Below are positions 47,761-58,570 of a stretch of 64,000 nt of DNA, piece by piece. The translations under genes and the position numbers were made by a program. The notes under the pieces are model-generated. The model saw only the letters and a program-made list of their open reading frames with translations. It did not search any database and was not told where the DNA came from. The first letter of the stretch is position 1. Every line of letters begins with the position of its first letter. The stretch covers positions 45,320,609 through 45,384,608 of the forward strand of contig OZ018324.1 in NCBI GenBank assembly GCA_963969495.1. Reading direction: 5' to 3'. Origin of the DNA: Ceratothoa steindachneri (Eukaryota; Arthropoda; Malacostraca; Isopoda; Cymothoidae).

Positions 47761-48349
47761 TTTTTCAGTGGAGCTGCCCGAGGGCGGCTTCGTCGTTGGT
47801 ACAGGAGGAATTAAAGGGGTTTTTTGGTGACCCTCCTTTTATTACGGAATTCAACAGCTCATCACCCCTCGCAGTAGTCCGCGTTGCAAGAGGTGCTTAC
47901 AGGCCTAGGAGAGCCAAGTGCCGCCATTCAAGACCACCCTTCCCGCCTGGTGGCCTGGCAGTCCATCGTGATGGGGGCTTCACCTTAGACACTGCGTTAA
48001 ATTGTGAGAGTGTGAAGAAGAAAGGAAAAGGGTTGTGATGAAGGTATGGCTGGGGATGAAACATGTTGTTATATAACCCCCATCCCAGATCGGAGCTCAA
48101 GAGATAGGAAACATTGTCCCCTCCCCCCTTAGCCCCGATCCGGGATGGTTGGCTGAGAAGAAGGTCAGTATCTACCCTGTGAAATTAGAGGCTGACAAGA
48201 GAAAGTTGTGGGAGAGGTTGTATGGAAAGCGAGGAAACCGGGGGGGGAAACACAAGTGTTTCGAAGGGAGTAGAAGAGGCTAAGCTGGGGTCGGACGGGG
48301 TGCTGAATCCCGTCAGCACGGCGGCTAGGATGGCAAATCGCTGCGCCCT
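47761..48349 (-). other. I-group LINE 5' UTR
   Basis: Non-coding, GC-rich. Two blocks recur in the plus-strand derivative: 48,335-48,275 with 58,585-58,645 (CCGTGCTGACGGGA and TTAGCCTCTTCT), and 47,895-47,810 with 59,040-59,095 (CTACTGCG, GGTGATGAGC-like, CCGT-TAAAA, TCACCA). Likely holds an internal promoter, as in other LINEs. Confidence 0.7.
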
Positions 48350-48368
48350 TACGGGGCTTACGCCTAGA
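48350..48368. repeat. Target-site duplication, right copy
   Basis: TACGGGGCTTACGCCTAGA; partner of 41,483-41,501, four mismatches in 19. Confidence 0.6.
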
Positions 48369-48474
48369 AAACTACTTGCGTACAACATATACTGCTCTTT
48401 CAGACAAGCCCAAAGCATTCTTTTAAACAAAAAGACACTCACTATTTCAACTTATGTTGAATATTAGTGGGTCA

Positions 48475-49865
48475 TTTCGGCAATAAACTTACAAGGTTTT
48501 CAAGGCTTATTATGATATCTCTATATTGATTGAAATGAGCAAGAAGAACAAGGATATTGGATAAACTTATGAAACCAAGTATACTCTTTGCAGGAGAACT
48601 CGTTCTCGGGAAAGATATTTCAAATAAGCTTTCACAACTTTCATCCGCAAACAATAGATTCAATAGAAGGATAGATGAATGGTTTCAAGACAAAAAAAAG
48701 ATCAGATTCTCTACCAAGTAAGATATTATCATATGTTTGAAACCCACTGTGACCAAATGACTGACATCACTCAATGTTTACAGCTACTAAATTATGCTCA
48801 TTTCGTTTCAGGCAAGAGAGTAAAGGGAGAAATACTATACAGTCACCCTATAGAAATTTGTACAACAGCAGAAGCCATTATTCATTATGTATCAAATTAT
48901 ATTCAAGTACAACCACTTTCGTATGACTTGCTGCTGGAAAAAAGAAAAAAAAAGCACAACTGTTGTAGGTATACACTCGCAGTTTATTGTGGCTATTAAG
49001 GTAGTCAACCTTATCAAAGCTGGATCTTTACTCACTCTTCTCCATAAACTAGTGTGTATGGATATTTAATATTAACACAAAGCCTTGCTTTTTCACACGC
49101 AGCTATGATTTTTTCAAAGGGTAACATGATTAAATGGCTTTATGAACGACGAGAAGACTTATCAATATCTCTATATGAGCAGCAAAAGGCAAATCTCCAT
49201 AACAAGTTCAATTTTGAAGGTTTTCAGCTATCTTTAACTTACCTCCTAAACATTTACAAAGCAATGAATAGTCTCAGCCTTAAACTAGAATGGAAAACAT
49301 TAACATCATCACGTACCATGGCACCATTCGAAACTTCATGACCAAACTCGACCTATGGAAATGTCTTATTGAAGAAATAAAATAAAGTTAGTTTAGTATC
49401 TTGTATTTTGTCTTTATTCAAAGCAATCTTATTTCAGAGGTTAAGAAACAATCACATTACTCATCCAACTGACTAGAAAAGACATTATATCAGATAATTC
49501 CCTGATATAAATCAGAAACCCATTTCTATATGAAGTACATGATATTTCCGATGGAGTACAAAAAGAGCTTCTTTGAGTTGAAGTTCAACTCCAGAGCTAA
49601 AGAGAATTACAAAGAACTTGATCTTAAGACCTTTTAAGTGAAGTGCCATCCTGTTTACACTCTGATCTCACATCACGCTGTTTGGATTCTAACTATGTTT
49701 GGATCCAAGAATCTTTGTAAAGGTGCATTTTCCACGCTCGGGGCTGTCATGACTAAGTACAGAAACAGGAAGAAAATTGAAAGAGACATCTTTGTACTAT
49801 ATGTAATTTGACCACGCATTCAAGATCAAGTAGCTAAGAAGCCGTGTCATGTATCTCAATAATTA
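48475..49865 (+). pseudogene. hAT transposase relic (SCAND3/ZBED5/FAM200-like)
   Basis: Pieces in several frames follow the order of hAT transposases of the type domesticated in vertebrates. SYKVFKAYYD-like N part near 48,488-48,525; MKPSILFAGELVLGKDI and RRIDEW near 48,570-48,685. TDITQCLQLLNYAHFVSGK near 48,762-48,818. FSKGNMIKWLYERREDL near 49,116-49,165, then a FQLSLTYLLNIYKAMNSLSLKL stretch. After a stop, FFELKFNSR and finally the dimerisation end with KGAFSTLGAVMTKYRNRKKIE near 49,720-49,778 and PRIQDQVAKK. No zinc finger is visible upstream. Stops and shifts throughout make it a pseudogene rather than a domesticated gene. Confidence 0.8.
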
Positions 49866-49869
49866 ATAC

Positions 49870-50390
49870 TCAATAAAGAGATTAAAAACACTTTTCTTTA
49901 AGATCTGGGATAAAATGTTCCTTTGATGCAAGGAGCTTGTGAAAGCAAGGGTGATTTCCTTGTGGGGACACACGGTTTTTATAATGAAAATGGTATTGTG
50001 TTCGGTAAAAGAAGATGACAAACAAATCTTGTTAGAAAGAGATATAAGGGTGGCCCTAAAATAATGAGAAAACACATGGTTTCTTCATTAAAATTTTGAT
50101 TTCACACTTTTATGCTAAACCATTATGAGGATATTTACATAAAAAAGAAGTAATATTAACCTTAAAAACAAACTTCTTTGTTACGCTATGTTCAAACGAG
50201 CAAACACTTAAGATGGCATCGGGGAACCATATTTCTATTTCAGATTCAGATTGAAATATTGACTATTCGTGACTTTATAATGGCTGATAAACCTAGAACA
50301 CTCCTAAAATACTATTAAATGATACTAAGAAGTATAACAAGATTTAATAGCGTAAAACGCTACCTTCTGTCTCATTCAAAATTACCAGAT
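49870..50390. other. No recognised feature
   Basis: AT-rich spacer; short ORFs at 49,863-50,075 and 50,344-50,550 on the minus strand have no recognised motif. Confidence 0.4.
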
Positions 50391-51000
50391 TTTCTTCAAT
50401 CAATCTCCTCCTAACTGTCAACCTATCTTCTAAAGGCGTTTCATCGATGATTCGATTGCCGTTTACAATAATGCAACTCAGGCTGAAATGGCTTTTACGT
50501 TTTTGATTACTTTGCATTAAAATCTGCCCTATAAGATGGAACGAGAACAAAATGAGTCTCTGCCCTTCTTAGACTTGCGAATTTCTAAACCAAATGGTCT
50601 CCTTATTACTTTTCTCTATAGATGGCTTACGTTTATATCGCTTAGGTTGTACTTTTCCACCAATAAATATCAAAATTACAAGCTTTTTCTTAATATGACT
50701 CTTTATACAAAAGATACCATCTCATTTCTACATTTTCTCTTATGCCCTCTGAAATTAAATTCCTAAAATCCTACATTCGTAATTATTGTTTTACTTCGAC
50801 AGATTACTTAAAATACATTTAGACACTCTCTACATCATGTAATTTACCTTATATCTCAAAGGATTTATGCTACACAATTTTATCATAAATGAGTAGCATG
50901 AAAAAATCCTGTCAATAAAAATTCACCCAGTTACTCGAAAATCATTGACACAATAATATTCGTGTAATTTTTATTAATATGATAAACATTGATACCAAAC
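50390..51000 (+). pseudogene. Penelope-like element, C-terminal RT region
   Basis: EREQNESLPFLDLRISKPNG at about 50,539-50,600 is the conserved stretch after the YxDD box of Penelope-like RT (SLPFLDxxI). The SVYRKPT site is degraded to FLYRWLT. SEIKFLKSYIRNN-like text continues after a shift near 50,750-50,790, matching the helix before the linker to GIY-YIG. The catalytic box and endonuclease are not recognisable. A third Penelope-like lineage or a scrap of one of the others. Confidence 0.65.
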
Positions 51001-52550
51001 TTTCCACCAACGATCTAACTCCTATAGTTTTGCGCATAGTGTTGTTACCTTATATAAAAGCTTCCAATTTACCTAGGTGATTCGCAACTTAAAATTCAAA
51101 CTGTTCAAAAAATTTGCATTTCACAAATATAGTTTTATGGATAAATGGCTAAGTATGCTTCGTTTATCCGAATTACTTTACATAAAATCTGTTAACAAAA
51201 TCTCCTATTAAACTCATAATCACTAAAATCTAGGTTAATAATCCATAACATCCTTTAACAAACTCGGTTTGATTAAAGTCCCTCAATATAGGCTCCGAAG
51301 CTATCCTGTAGAAGTTAAGTAGTGTCTCGATTACTGTATTGTTCAAATTTTATATTCATCCTTAACAGGCTTTTAAATGGCTTGCCCTAGTATATCTTCC
51401 CTCGCTTGTCTTGATTGAAATATTGAAAATCAATATGAGTGTTTATTATGCATTTTCCAAGTAAGTTACCTTTAAATTTTATATCTTAATTGTTTCTATT
51501 TTTTATTTTAGAATATTTTCCGAGTATGAGCGTGTTAGCTGGAAACGTTAAAAATAAATCATTCAATGAATGAATTTTAGTATTCTCCTAATCGTTGGCT
51601 TTTGATATAAATATATATTTAGACATTTAAAAATCGAACGAAACAATGGATTCCAGTATGTATTTTTAATCGGTGATGTTTCTTTAAAACTAGGAACAAT
51701 GAAATATGTTCTACATAGTCTACATTTTGTCTATATATAAAAGTACTCGCAATATTTCAGTTTTCTAAAACAGTGACCATCTAAATGAATTTTTGTCACT
51801 CATTTTAGGCGCCATATCTTTATATTTGGAATGTAAACGTTATTACCCCAGAATTGCTGTTTTATTGGCTATAAAGACCGGAACTACTTTTAGTTTTCCA
51901 AGAAGGCTCCTTTAAAATGCGATTAGGAAATAAGGTGGGTATATTTTTATCTCTCAAACTTTCAGACCATTATGTTATTACATATATTAACAGTAGAACA
52001 AGCTTCTTTTTTTTTACTCCAGCATAAAAATTCTTAACCTTGTTGTCTAAAAATTATTAGTTCATTGGGTTTACTCTCAAAGTTAAAGAGGTTTCTGAGC
52101 TCATTCCGTTCCTCCCAAGGGAATTATTCTCTTACTAGCAAAACATTACTAACCGAGGAATGCCCATTTAGCGAAACCAATGCAATAACATGTAAAACCA
52201 AAGTTTCTTCATATAATTTTAAAATAATTGATTTCCATTAGAGAGATTTCTAATAAAAAAGTCTTACTTGAACAAGGACGTGTTCACTTTGCCATGTGAC
52301 CTCTATAACCCCATAAACATCAAAACTCAGATCCCGAGAATGATAGCGAGTTTTTATTTATTTTTATTATCTCAGAAATGTTAAGAATTCGTGTTGCTTT
52401 TATGATGTACCGTTTTTATTCAATTTATGGTTTATAATATTTTATAGCAACATTTTCTTTTGCGTTATTTGCTTATACAAAAGAATTTGTAATTCAATAC
52501 ATTTACTTTTTTAATTTTTAGTATGTGCTGTGCAAGAACATGAACATTGT
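51001..52550. other. AT-rich stretch with no recognised feature
   Basis: I see no coding motif, RNA gene or clear repeat here. Confidence 0.45.
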
Positions 52551-52700
52551 CATCTGAATATGTTATCGCCTGAAAGAGAACAAAAGAATAAATAAAACAT
52601 TTTCATCTCAAAATGTTATCGCGTGAAAGAGAACAAAAAAAAAATAAAACATTTTCATCTCAAAATGTTATCGCCTGAAAGAGAACAAAAGAAAAAAATA
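52551..52700. repeat. Tandem repeat, 52-53 bp unit, 2.7 copies
   Basis: TGTTATCGCCTGAAAGAGAACAAAA and AAACATTTTCATCTCA recur at 52,561, 52,614 and 52,666. Copies are nearly identical, so the array is young. Confidence 0.92.
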
Positions 52701-52720
52701 TGGATTTTTGTATGGCACGT

Positions 52721-53830
52721 TTAAGGCCCCGGGCTTATATAAAGTCTCTCCTTACTAGCTAAGAAAATACTTGACAGAGGTGGGTTTTCAGGGCACGCTT
52801 GAATGTACGAAGAGATGGGGATGAACGTCTTAATCCACATCCTCAGGGAAAACAAAGAATGCTGGGATAGAGTCAGCAAGGATAATGTTTTAGCGAGCTG
52901 AGGCATTAAAGGAATTATATGTAAGAATAAGAAATTTAAAGATGATTGGGCAAGGAACGAGCATCCAGTGCGGTTCTCAAAGAGGGGGAGTTGAATAAAA
53001 TCAACTTCTTTGTAGGAGGTAATGGCTGGCTGCATAGTGAAAACTGATGTGTGTAAAATGAGGGAGAAAGCAGAGAGAGGATTTAGAGGCGTTAGGAATA
53101 TTGTTTGAGAGATAACTGACTATCAAACAGGAAGGCTATATTTTTAACTGTATAGGTAAAAAAGGAAAAAGAAGCGTTAAGATTAAGATAAGAAACAATA
53201 GTTTTGCAGTGCGCCAAATCCACTGGGGTTACAACTACTAATACCTGTTATTTCCTAGATACTTTCATATTTTGGTATAAAAGCCATTCACTGAAGATGG
53301 TCTAAGAAAATAGTTGGTTTATAAGAATCTCACAAAACAAGATTGGAAAAATTGAGAGAGAGATTGTGTATGTTTATCAGAGAATTTAATATATAGACCA
53401 AGAAAGCGCATAAGAATATGACGCACCTTGGCCGGCCGAGATATATCATCTCCTTTATGAATAGAGTTGGAGGTGAAAGATACGAATGAAACCAGTCAGG
53501 TTAGCTTTCATAGAACCTCAGAAATTCTCGGAGCCGGTTTAGAATAGGTTGATCAAAAGTATAAAAGGCAACCGAGTGGTCCAAACGTAAAATAATGGAT
53601 GGATGAGTAACATCAGCTGCACTGAGAAAGACACCATCCTACTGAGAGTTTTGAGACGAATTAGATTAGAGGGATTGAGCTGAAGTTTGAAAGGGCGTTT
53701 GGGTTAAGGTCTGGCTTTTATAGGATAAGCCCAATGGCAGCGAGTTTGAAGTCTGTGGTACTTTTAGAATCGCCAATTAGGTGGTAAAAGGAGGAGAATA
53801 GGCCTGAACTAACGGAAAATAATTATAGAT
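52721..53830 (-). pseudogene. L2-like LINE ORF2 relic
   Basis: Minus-strand RT text in changing frames. DGVFLSAADVTHPSIILRLD near 53,640-53,580 leads into motif A, read as HSVAFYTFDQPIL (usual DLSAAFDTVDHxIL, with an Asp lost). WFHSYLS lies near 53,490-53,470, and the LFDSQLSLKQ segment after the catalytic region near 53,140-53,110. The C-terminal FKRALKTHL-type end, with PLFENRTG upstream, lies near 52,815-52,780. The YADD region around 53,330 is unreadable. The purine-rich plus strand to about 54,400 may hold the upstream part. Confidence 0.65.
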
Positions 53831-54417
53831 AGTGAATATAAGGAGAACAAGTATTTTTAAAAGGACAAAGTGGAGGTTACTTTCTCAGGAAACACATGGA
53901 CGAAAGAAGTTCAGGTTGAAGAAGGCAAGAAGGGTGTTTCCCTTTGTTAAGGAATTGAGGTTGAGAGAGAACTAGAACAAATACGGAATATGTTTGCAGT
54001 AGAAGAGCAGATAATTCAGCGGGGAAGATAAAGGAAAGTAAAGAGTTTCAGACAGGCTGAAAAATCAGCAAGAAACGTTAACTAATTTTGTGGCTGTTTT
54101 GTTCTCTTTCAAGATAGTGCGGCTGGTTAACTTTACTAGAGCATTGTGGGCGTGAGGTGGAGTAAGTAGGCTAAAGAGGTAGTTGCTCTTTCTACACCGC
54201 GAGAATAGGCAGCTAGATTTGTCTTTGATATGTTCGTCACATTTACATTGTGGTTAAGAAACACGGGGCATCCTGTAGGTGATTATAGGTAGGGATAAGG
54301 CAGGAATGGACATGGAGACAGGAGAAACCTGTCATCGAAAAGAAAAAGAGGGTCACGTTAGGGTCAGTAGAGGTCTTGGTTAAGTTTAACGTTGGAAGGA
54401 GAGAGTTTTTGACCTAA
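53831..54417. other. Purine-rich stretch, possibly upstream LINE sequence
   Basis: No clear motif. Composition (A and G rich on plus) continues that of the L2-like relic, so it may be its linker or endonuclease region decayed beyond recognition. Confidence 0.3.
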
Positions 54418-54682
54418 TTTTTCTTTTTTCGGTGAATAGATAAAAGCACTTGACGATAATCAAGCTTGTTAGTAGGGAGATGTGCGATGGTTACGTGAAA
54501 AAGGTAGAAAGAAATTAAACTGAATGAATAAGTGGTGAGAAACATTAAAGAGAGAGTCAAGAACTCTTATTCCTTTTTTGGTTAATCAATAAAGGCGACT
54601 TAACCATAATAAGGCTTGTTAGCAGGGGAATGTACGTGAAAAAGGTAGAAAGAAATTAAATTTGATGAAGAAGTGGCAAGGA
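54418..54682. repeat. Direct repeat, period about 141 bp, two copies
   Basis: TACGTGAAAAAGGTAGAAAG occurs near 54,492 and 54,633, and the flanking AAGCTTGTTAG/AAGGCTTGTTAG and AATAAGTGG/AAGAAGTGG words repeat in the same order. Confidence 0.75.
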
Positions 54683-55220
54683 ATAGCTGCGGAGGGAATA
54701 GTTATGTTTAAGCTATGAATTTGGAAATAGGAGGTGACTAGCTCGAGTATATTCGCATGTGTATGAGTGCGTAATAAAATACTTTGAGAAAGACGGATTT
54801 ATGTTTAAAAGTGTCAAAAGGTCACAAATAGGAAGGTTTATGCTGGGGATCTTAATTTCTTTTAAAAAAAAAGTAAGGTTGAAGAGAAATTAGAGAGGGC
54901 CATGTTCAGAATTAGTCTCACCCATTTAGGTCTAAAGATTGCTTCTCATTCGAGGTTAACTAGATGTTTTAATTTTAAATCGCGAGTTTGTTAGTAGTTT
55001 AGTAAGTTGCACCGCCTGTCCCTCGCTTTATGGTTGAGCAGCCAAACTCACATTCATATAGAGCTCATTATGACCAGCAGGTGTTGCTGATAATCGTTGT
55101 GTGAGTAGGGAGTAATAATTTTAGTATTATTTTATGGAAATAACTAAGGCAGTAACCATAGAATAATTCTTTGTTCGCGCATCGGGATCATGCGGAAATG
55201 ACTACCCCCATAGGAGACAC
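54683..55220. other. No recognised coding; possible Gypsy leader near right end
   Basis: About 55,180-55,220 should be leader of the minus-strand Gypsy element beyond its primer binding site. No gag or pol follows toward lower coordinates, so the internal region is deleted. Confidence 0.35.
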
Positions 55221-55230
55221 GGTTGCGCCA
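55221..55230 (-). promoter_or_regulatory. Gypsy primer binding site
   Basis: Minus strand TGGCGCAACC directly follows the LTR end CCCCCAGACG. A TGGCGC-type start is the common form of tRNA primer sites in Gypsy elements. It shows that the LTR is a 5' LTR read on the minus strand. Confidence 0.6.
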
Positions 55231-55559
55231 CGTCTGGGGGTTGTTTGATATTTTAAAAGAAAAAGAAGCAAACTTTCATTTTTGGGAACAGGAATACTTT
55301 ATTTAATATAAAGTGTGTAGCGAATTTAACCAATTTTAGGAGGTCAAACTAATTGCATTAATTATTGTGTATCATAATTTCCGGAGTATTGCTGTGGTTA
55401 ATAGTTAATTTTTGTGTATCAAATTATTTAAGTTAATATAGAAGTTTATTTGGGGAATTATTGTGCGTTTCTCCATATCCTTACGTGTTTCCAACGGCTT
55501 TCTTCTTTAACATATCAATATTACCACTCTTAAAACAAAAAGGGGGGCATTCTACGACA
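55231..55559 (-). repeat. Gypsy-type 5' LTR, minus strand
   Basis: It starts TGTCGTAGAATGCCCCCC at 55,559 and ends at the C-rich CAACCCCCAGACG beside the primer site, about 325 bp. It contains AATAAA near its end. It shares diverged blocks with 2,745-3,201. Its start abuts an I-group LINE fragment, so it inserted into that LINE. No internal genes remain. Confidence 0.6.
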
Positions 55560-55760
55560 GCCAACATCATTTAAAAGTACACCTCCTCCAGGATGACGTT
55601 CAGTCCAGATTGTACCAAATTCCTGGACTATTAAAGATAAGCGGTAGCGACTCTACTGGCCCAGGTAGTTAGGAAAGAGGGTTAACATGCACGTAGTTCC
55701 ACTGGATTTGGACACTCGGCGACAATGCGTCGAACAGTTTAGGGGGAAACTTTAGTCTAA
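55560..55760 (-). pseudogene. I-group LINE fragment, C-terminal zinc region
   Basis: Minus strand TVRRIVAECP near 55,742-55,712 parallels TIRHIIVECP of the full element at 41.9 kb, and the DNA is alike over about 40 bases. It represents a second, older copy of the same LINE group, cut by the Gypsy LTR. Confidence 0.55.
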
Positions 55761-56559
55761 TATTTACGTTATATTAAAAAATCTACTAATCTTGAAAAAA
55801 AAATAAAAAAACAGCACTAAAATTTTAAAACAAAAATCGAAACTTAACAAATCAACCGGAACTAAACCCATCCTCTCGCTTTGGATGGAGACTAGACTCA
55901 CCAAGGCCTGTTCTGTTTGCGGAGAAGGAGTGTATTGTGTGTTTTGACCGACACAAATAAGTGATATGAGAACAATCGTTTTTCCTTGAGGTGTAAGTAG
56001 ATAGGAAAGGGCCAAAGCTGGTACTAGTAGTCCATGCACACGGTTCTGAGTAGGTGTGTTGCGCGATGATTGCGGAGAGATAAAGAATAGGGGTGTTGCG
56101 ACTGGCTGTGTACAAGATAATGCCTGTAAAGCTACCTATAACCGCGAAGCCGAGTATCACCGTATCCCTCCTAGAGTGGCCAACTAAGGACTCCGAGAAA
56201 GTTTTGTACAGCTGCGGCTAAATGTTTTTGGACCTTGCTATTTTGACTAGATCTTAAATAAATGAAGGGGCTTAAAGTTTTATATATGCACATCAGTAGG
56301 AATATAACTGAAATAAAGAGGAATAATTTCAATATGTTATGTATATAATCCCCAAAACAATCAACAAAAGTAAAAAAATACAAAGATTGACATTACATAT
56401 AACATTAGCAACATATATCAGAAAAACAGATGAAACTCTGTGAAAATTACTGCAATAACAAACTGATACAGGAAGCTTACTAGAGTGTCATGAATCCGTT
56501 GCAAGTGTTAAAAGCATTTATTTTTTGAGATATGCTCTTAACAATGATGCCACACATTA
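55761..56559. other. No assigned gene
   Basis: Minus ORFs of 91 and 102 codons (55,764-56,160) overlap each other in different frames; neither is recognised. From its position, this could be upstream LINE ORF2. Around 56,215-56,250 the wording AAATGTTTTTGGACCTTGC resembles a Tc1-type terminal sequence. Confidence 0.3.
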
Positions 56560-57370
56560 GGGACGTGATACTTGGCAGCCCGTCAGTGATGACTACTTTC
56601 AATTATACATTGGAAGCTGGCTGACAGCGCCTTACGGCCACTTTGAGATGCTGCCATTGATTTTCGAGCGGATTCATATCTGGAGCCTAAGGCGGCCAGT
56701 CCAGAACCGTAATATTATTGTCTGTGAACAAGTGTTAGGTGGAGTTAGAGTTATAACATGGGGTATTGCCATGCGGGAAATTTATGATTTAGCATTTCTG
56801 GAGAGGTCTTTGGTTGAGGTGAGTATGGATTCTCCTAAGACAGCTTGTTGCTTCTCTAAATTCATGGTGCCATCAGAATAGGTTAGAGGACCCATCACTT
56901 CCATTTAAGTACAGACTCTAACTTTGCATTGGGTCGAGAACAGGTGGAACGATGACTCGTTGGGCCATAAAACACGTCTCTTCTGACGTATGATCCTGTT
57001 GCGGTTACCACATCCCGAAGCCAGTCGACGTCTCTTCTGCTAAAGGTAGATAAGCGTCTTCTTGTGGTCTCTACCTCATCTGTCGTTGAGCAAGCAGTCT
57101 GCGACGGAATGTTTTGACGGATGCATTAAGCTGGTCGCCCTCTGTCGAATCATGTTGCAGATGGACTGTGTTTTTCATATGATCCCGAAGGCTAATGCGA
57201 CACAGAAACCTGACTTAAAATTGATAACCAACGCTGTGTTGTCCAGAACTAAGTCGTTCTTGAATATTCTCACTTTTCGGATCCTCTTCCACACTTTGGC
57301 AGAACCGGAATGTAATTCGCTAAATCTCCGAATGATTTTTCGAAGCTGAAACACTCTTCTTGCCTCATTG
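56560..57370 (-). pseudogene. Tc1-like transposase c
   Basis: The minus-strand order is that of Tc1 transposases. The N-terminal part is near 57,350-57,060. A VMGPLTYSDGTMN stretch lies near 56,902-56,865, where GTMN precedes the second catalytic region. FPHGNTPCYNS near 56,783-56,750 has Gly for the catalytic Asp (usual DN.P.H). VLDWPP then APDMNPLENQW near 56,717-56,665 keeps the final Glu of DD34E. Stops interrupt all parts. Confidence 0.75.
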
Positions 57371-57630
57371 TATTAGACATCTTTCATGAACCTCATATTT
57401 ACGGTTTTTGTCATTGTCTTATTAGTATCAGACAGTGTTGACATGGACTATCATATTACTCAACAAATATGATGTTTAATATGAAGACATTTTGACTGTA
57501 ATATAGCTTAAACTAATTATTCGATTTCATACATTTTAAATAGCATCTATAGGGTCTTTCAATAAGCTCGCTCAATTTTTAAATGTTAATAAAACAAGTT
57601 GTTTGTGATATATGCCTTCAATTTATTTTA
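57371..57630. other. No recognised feature
   Basis: AT-rich spacer between two DNA transposons. Confidence 0.4.
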
Positions 57631-58265
57631 AATTTGAAAGTACATTTTATGGCATTAAATGTGAAATATGACGTCGTTCAAATTTCCGCAGCGGCTTTGC
57701 TTGGTGAAACGTATTCGGGAGCCCAATTTTCGATGACTTTGTCACATAAATCTAGCTGAATTAGCTGGATGGTGTTCATTAGGATGACTTTGAGGACATC
57801 AACTGTTTGCGGATTATTCGCATAGACCTGCGATTTAAGGTAGCCCAAAAGAAATTAGTATAATGGCATTAAATCGCATGATCTCAGTGGCTAATTGACG
57901 TCGCCGCTGTGCGAGATGACCCTGCCATGAAATCGCTGGTGCAAAATGTCTATCATGGCGTGCGTAGTGTGGCACGTAGCGCACCGTCCTGTTAGAACCA
58001 CATGTCGTCAGTATTCATATCAGGCATATAATCCAGTTGAGGCCACAAGAAGTTGCTTATAATCGATCTGTAGGTCTCGCCGTTGACGGTTATGGCAATC
58101 CCATCTTCGTTCTCAAAAAAATACGAACCAATTATTCCGTTAGACGAAAATCCGCACCAAACAGTGACTTTGTTATGATGCAATTGGTGCTGATGTATGT
58201 TATGTGGATTGTTTCTGTTCTAAATCCGACAATTTTGCTTGTTCACAAATCCATTCATCCAAAAT
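57631..58265 (-). pseudogene. Tc1/mariner-group transposase (NKQN type), second locus
   Basis: Minus strand: GFVNKQNCRI near 58,247-58,218, HNKVTVWCGFSSNGIIGSYF near 58,178-58,118, FENEDGIAITVNGE near 58,115-58,075, FLWPQLDYMPDMNTDDMWF near 58,048-57,992. Then, after a stop, QDGA (second catalytic Asp kept) near 57,985. The third region is shifted and shortened, and a GNLNDVIFHI-type C-terminus lies near 57,690-57,660. It belongs to the same lineage as the transposase at 20.6-21.5 kb but is a different insertion. Confidence 0.8.
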
Positions 58266-58570
58266 AAACACTTGAGATAAACTAATCGATAGAATCGCTG
58301 AAACAACACAAAGGACTAATATCCCCATAATACGAGTATAAAAAATAGCCAATAAAAGGAAAAATTACTATAAGATAAAAACTCCATTAACACACCTTCC
58401 ACTACCCAATCTACTCAACAGTAGTATATGCCACAATACTCTCCCTTAAATTCACTTCAACTAAACACAAACTATATACGCTACAACCAACTAGAGTTCA
58501 CTGCAGAATTGTTATCCAAGGCTATATGGCAAGAAAGATCGTTCCTACCCTCTCTAATTGAAATCCCTTA
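58266..58570. other. No recognised feature
   Basis: AT-rich and C-rich short stretch before the LINE derivative. Confidence 0.4.

Larger units (their letters stand above)
41502..48349 (-). mobile_element. Full-length I-group LINE, 6.85 kb
   Basis: A minus-strand element with 5' end at 48,349 and 3' poly(A) at about 41,502-41,513. It carries ORF1 with zinc knuckles and ORF2 with endonuclease, RT, RNase H and a C-terminal CCHC, the domain set of I-group LINEs. Composition is clearly GC-richer than its neighbours. Both ends are supported: 5' by homology with 58,571 onward, 3' by poly(A) and by a hairpin shared with 59,558-59,571, and both by the diverged target duplication. Scattered stops and shifts break both ORFs. 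Confidence 0.85.

Noticed and set aside
49054..49341. A host zinc-finger or ZBED-type gene
   Set aside because: The reading frame is broken before and after and no splice pattern rescues it; it is read better as a hAT relic.
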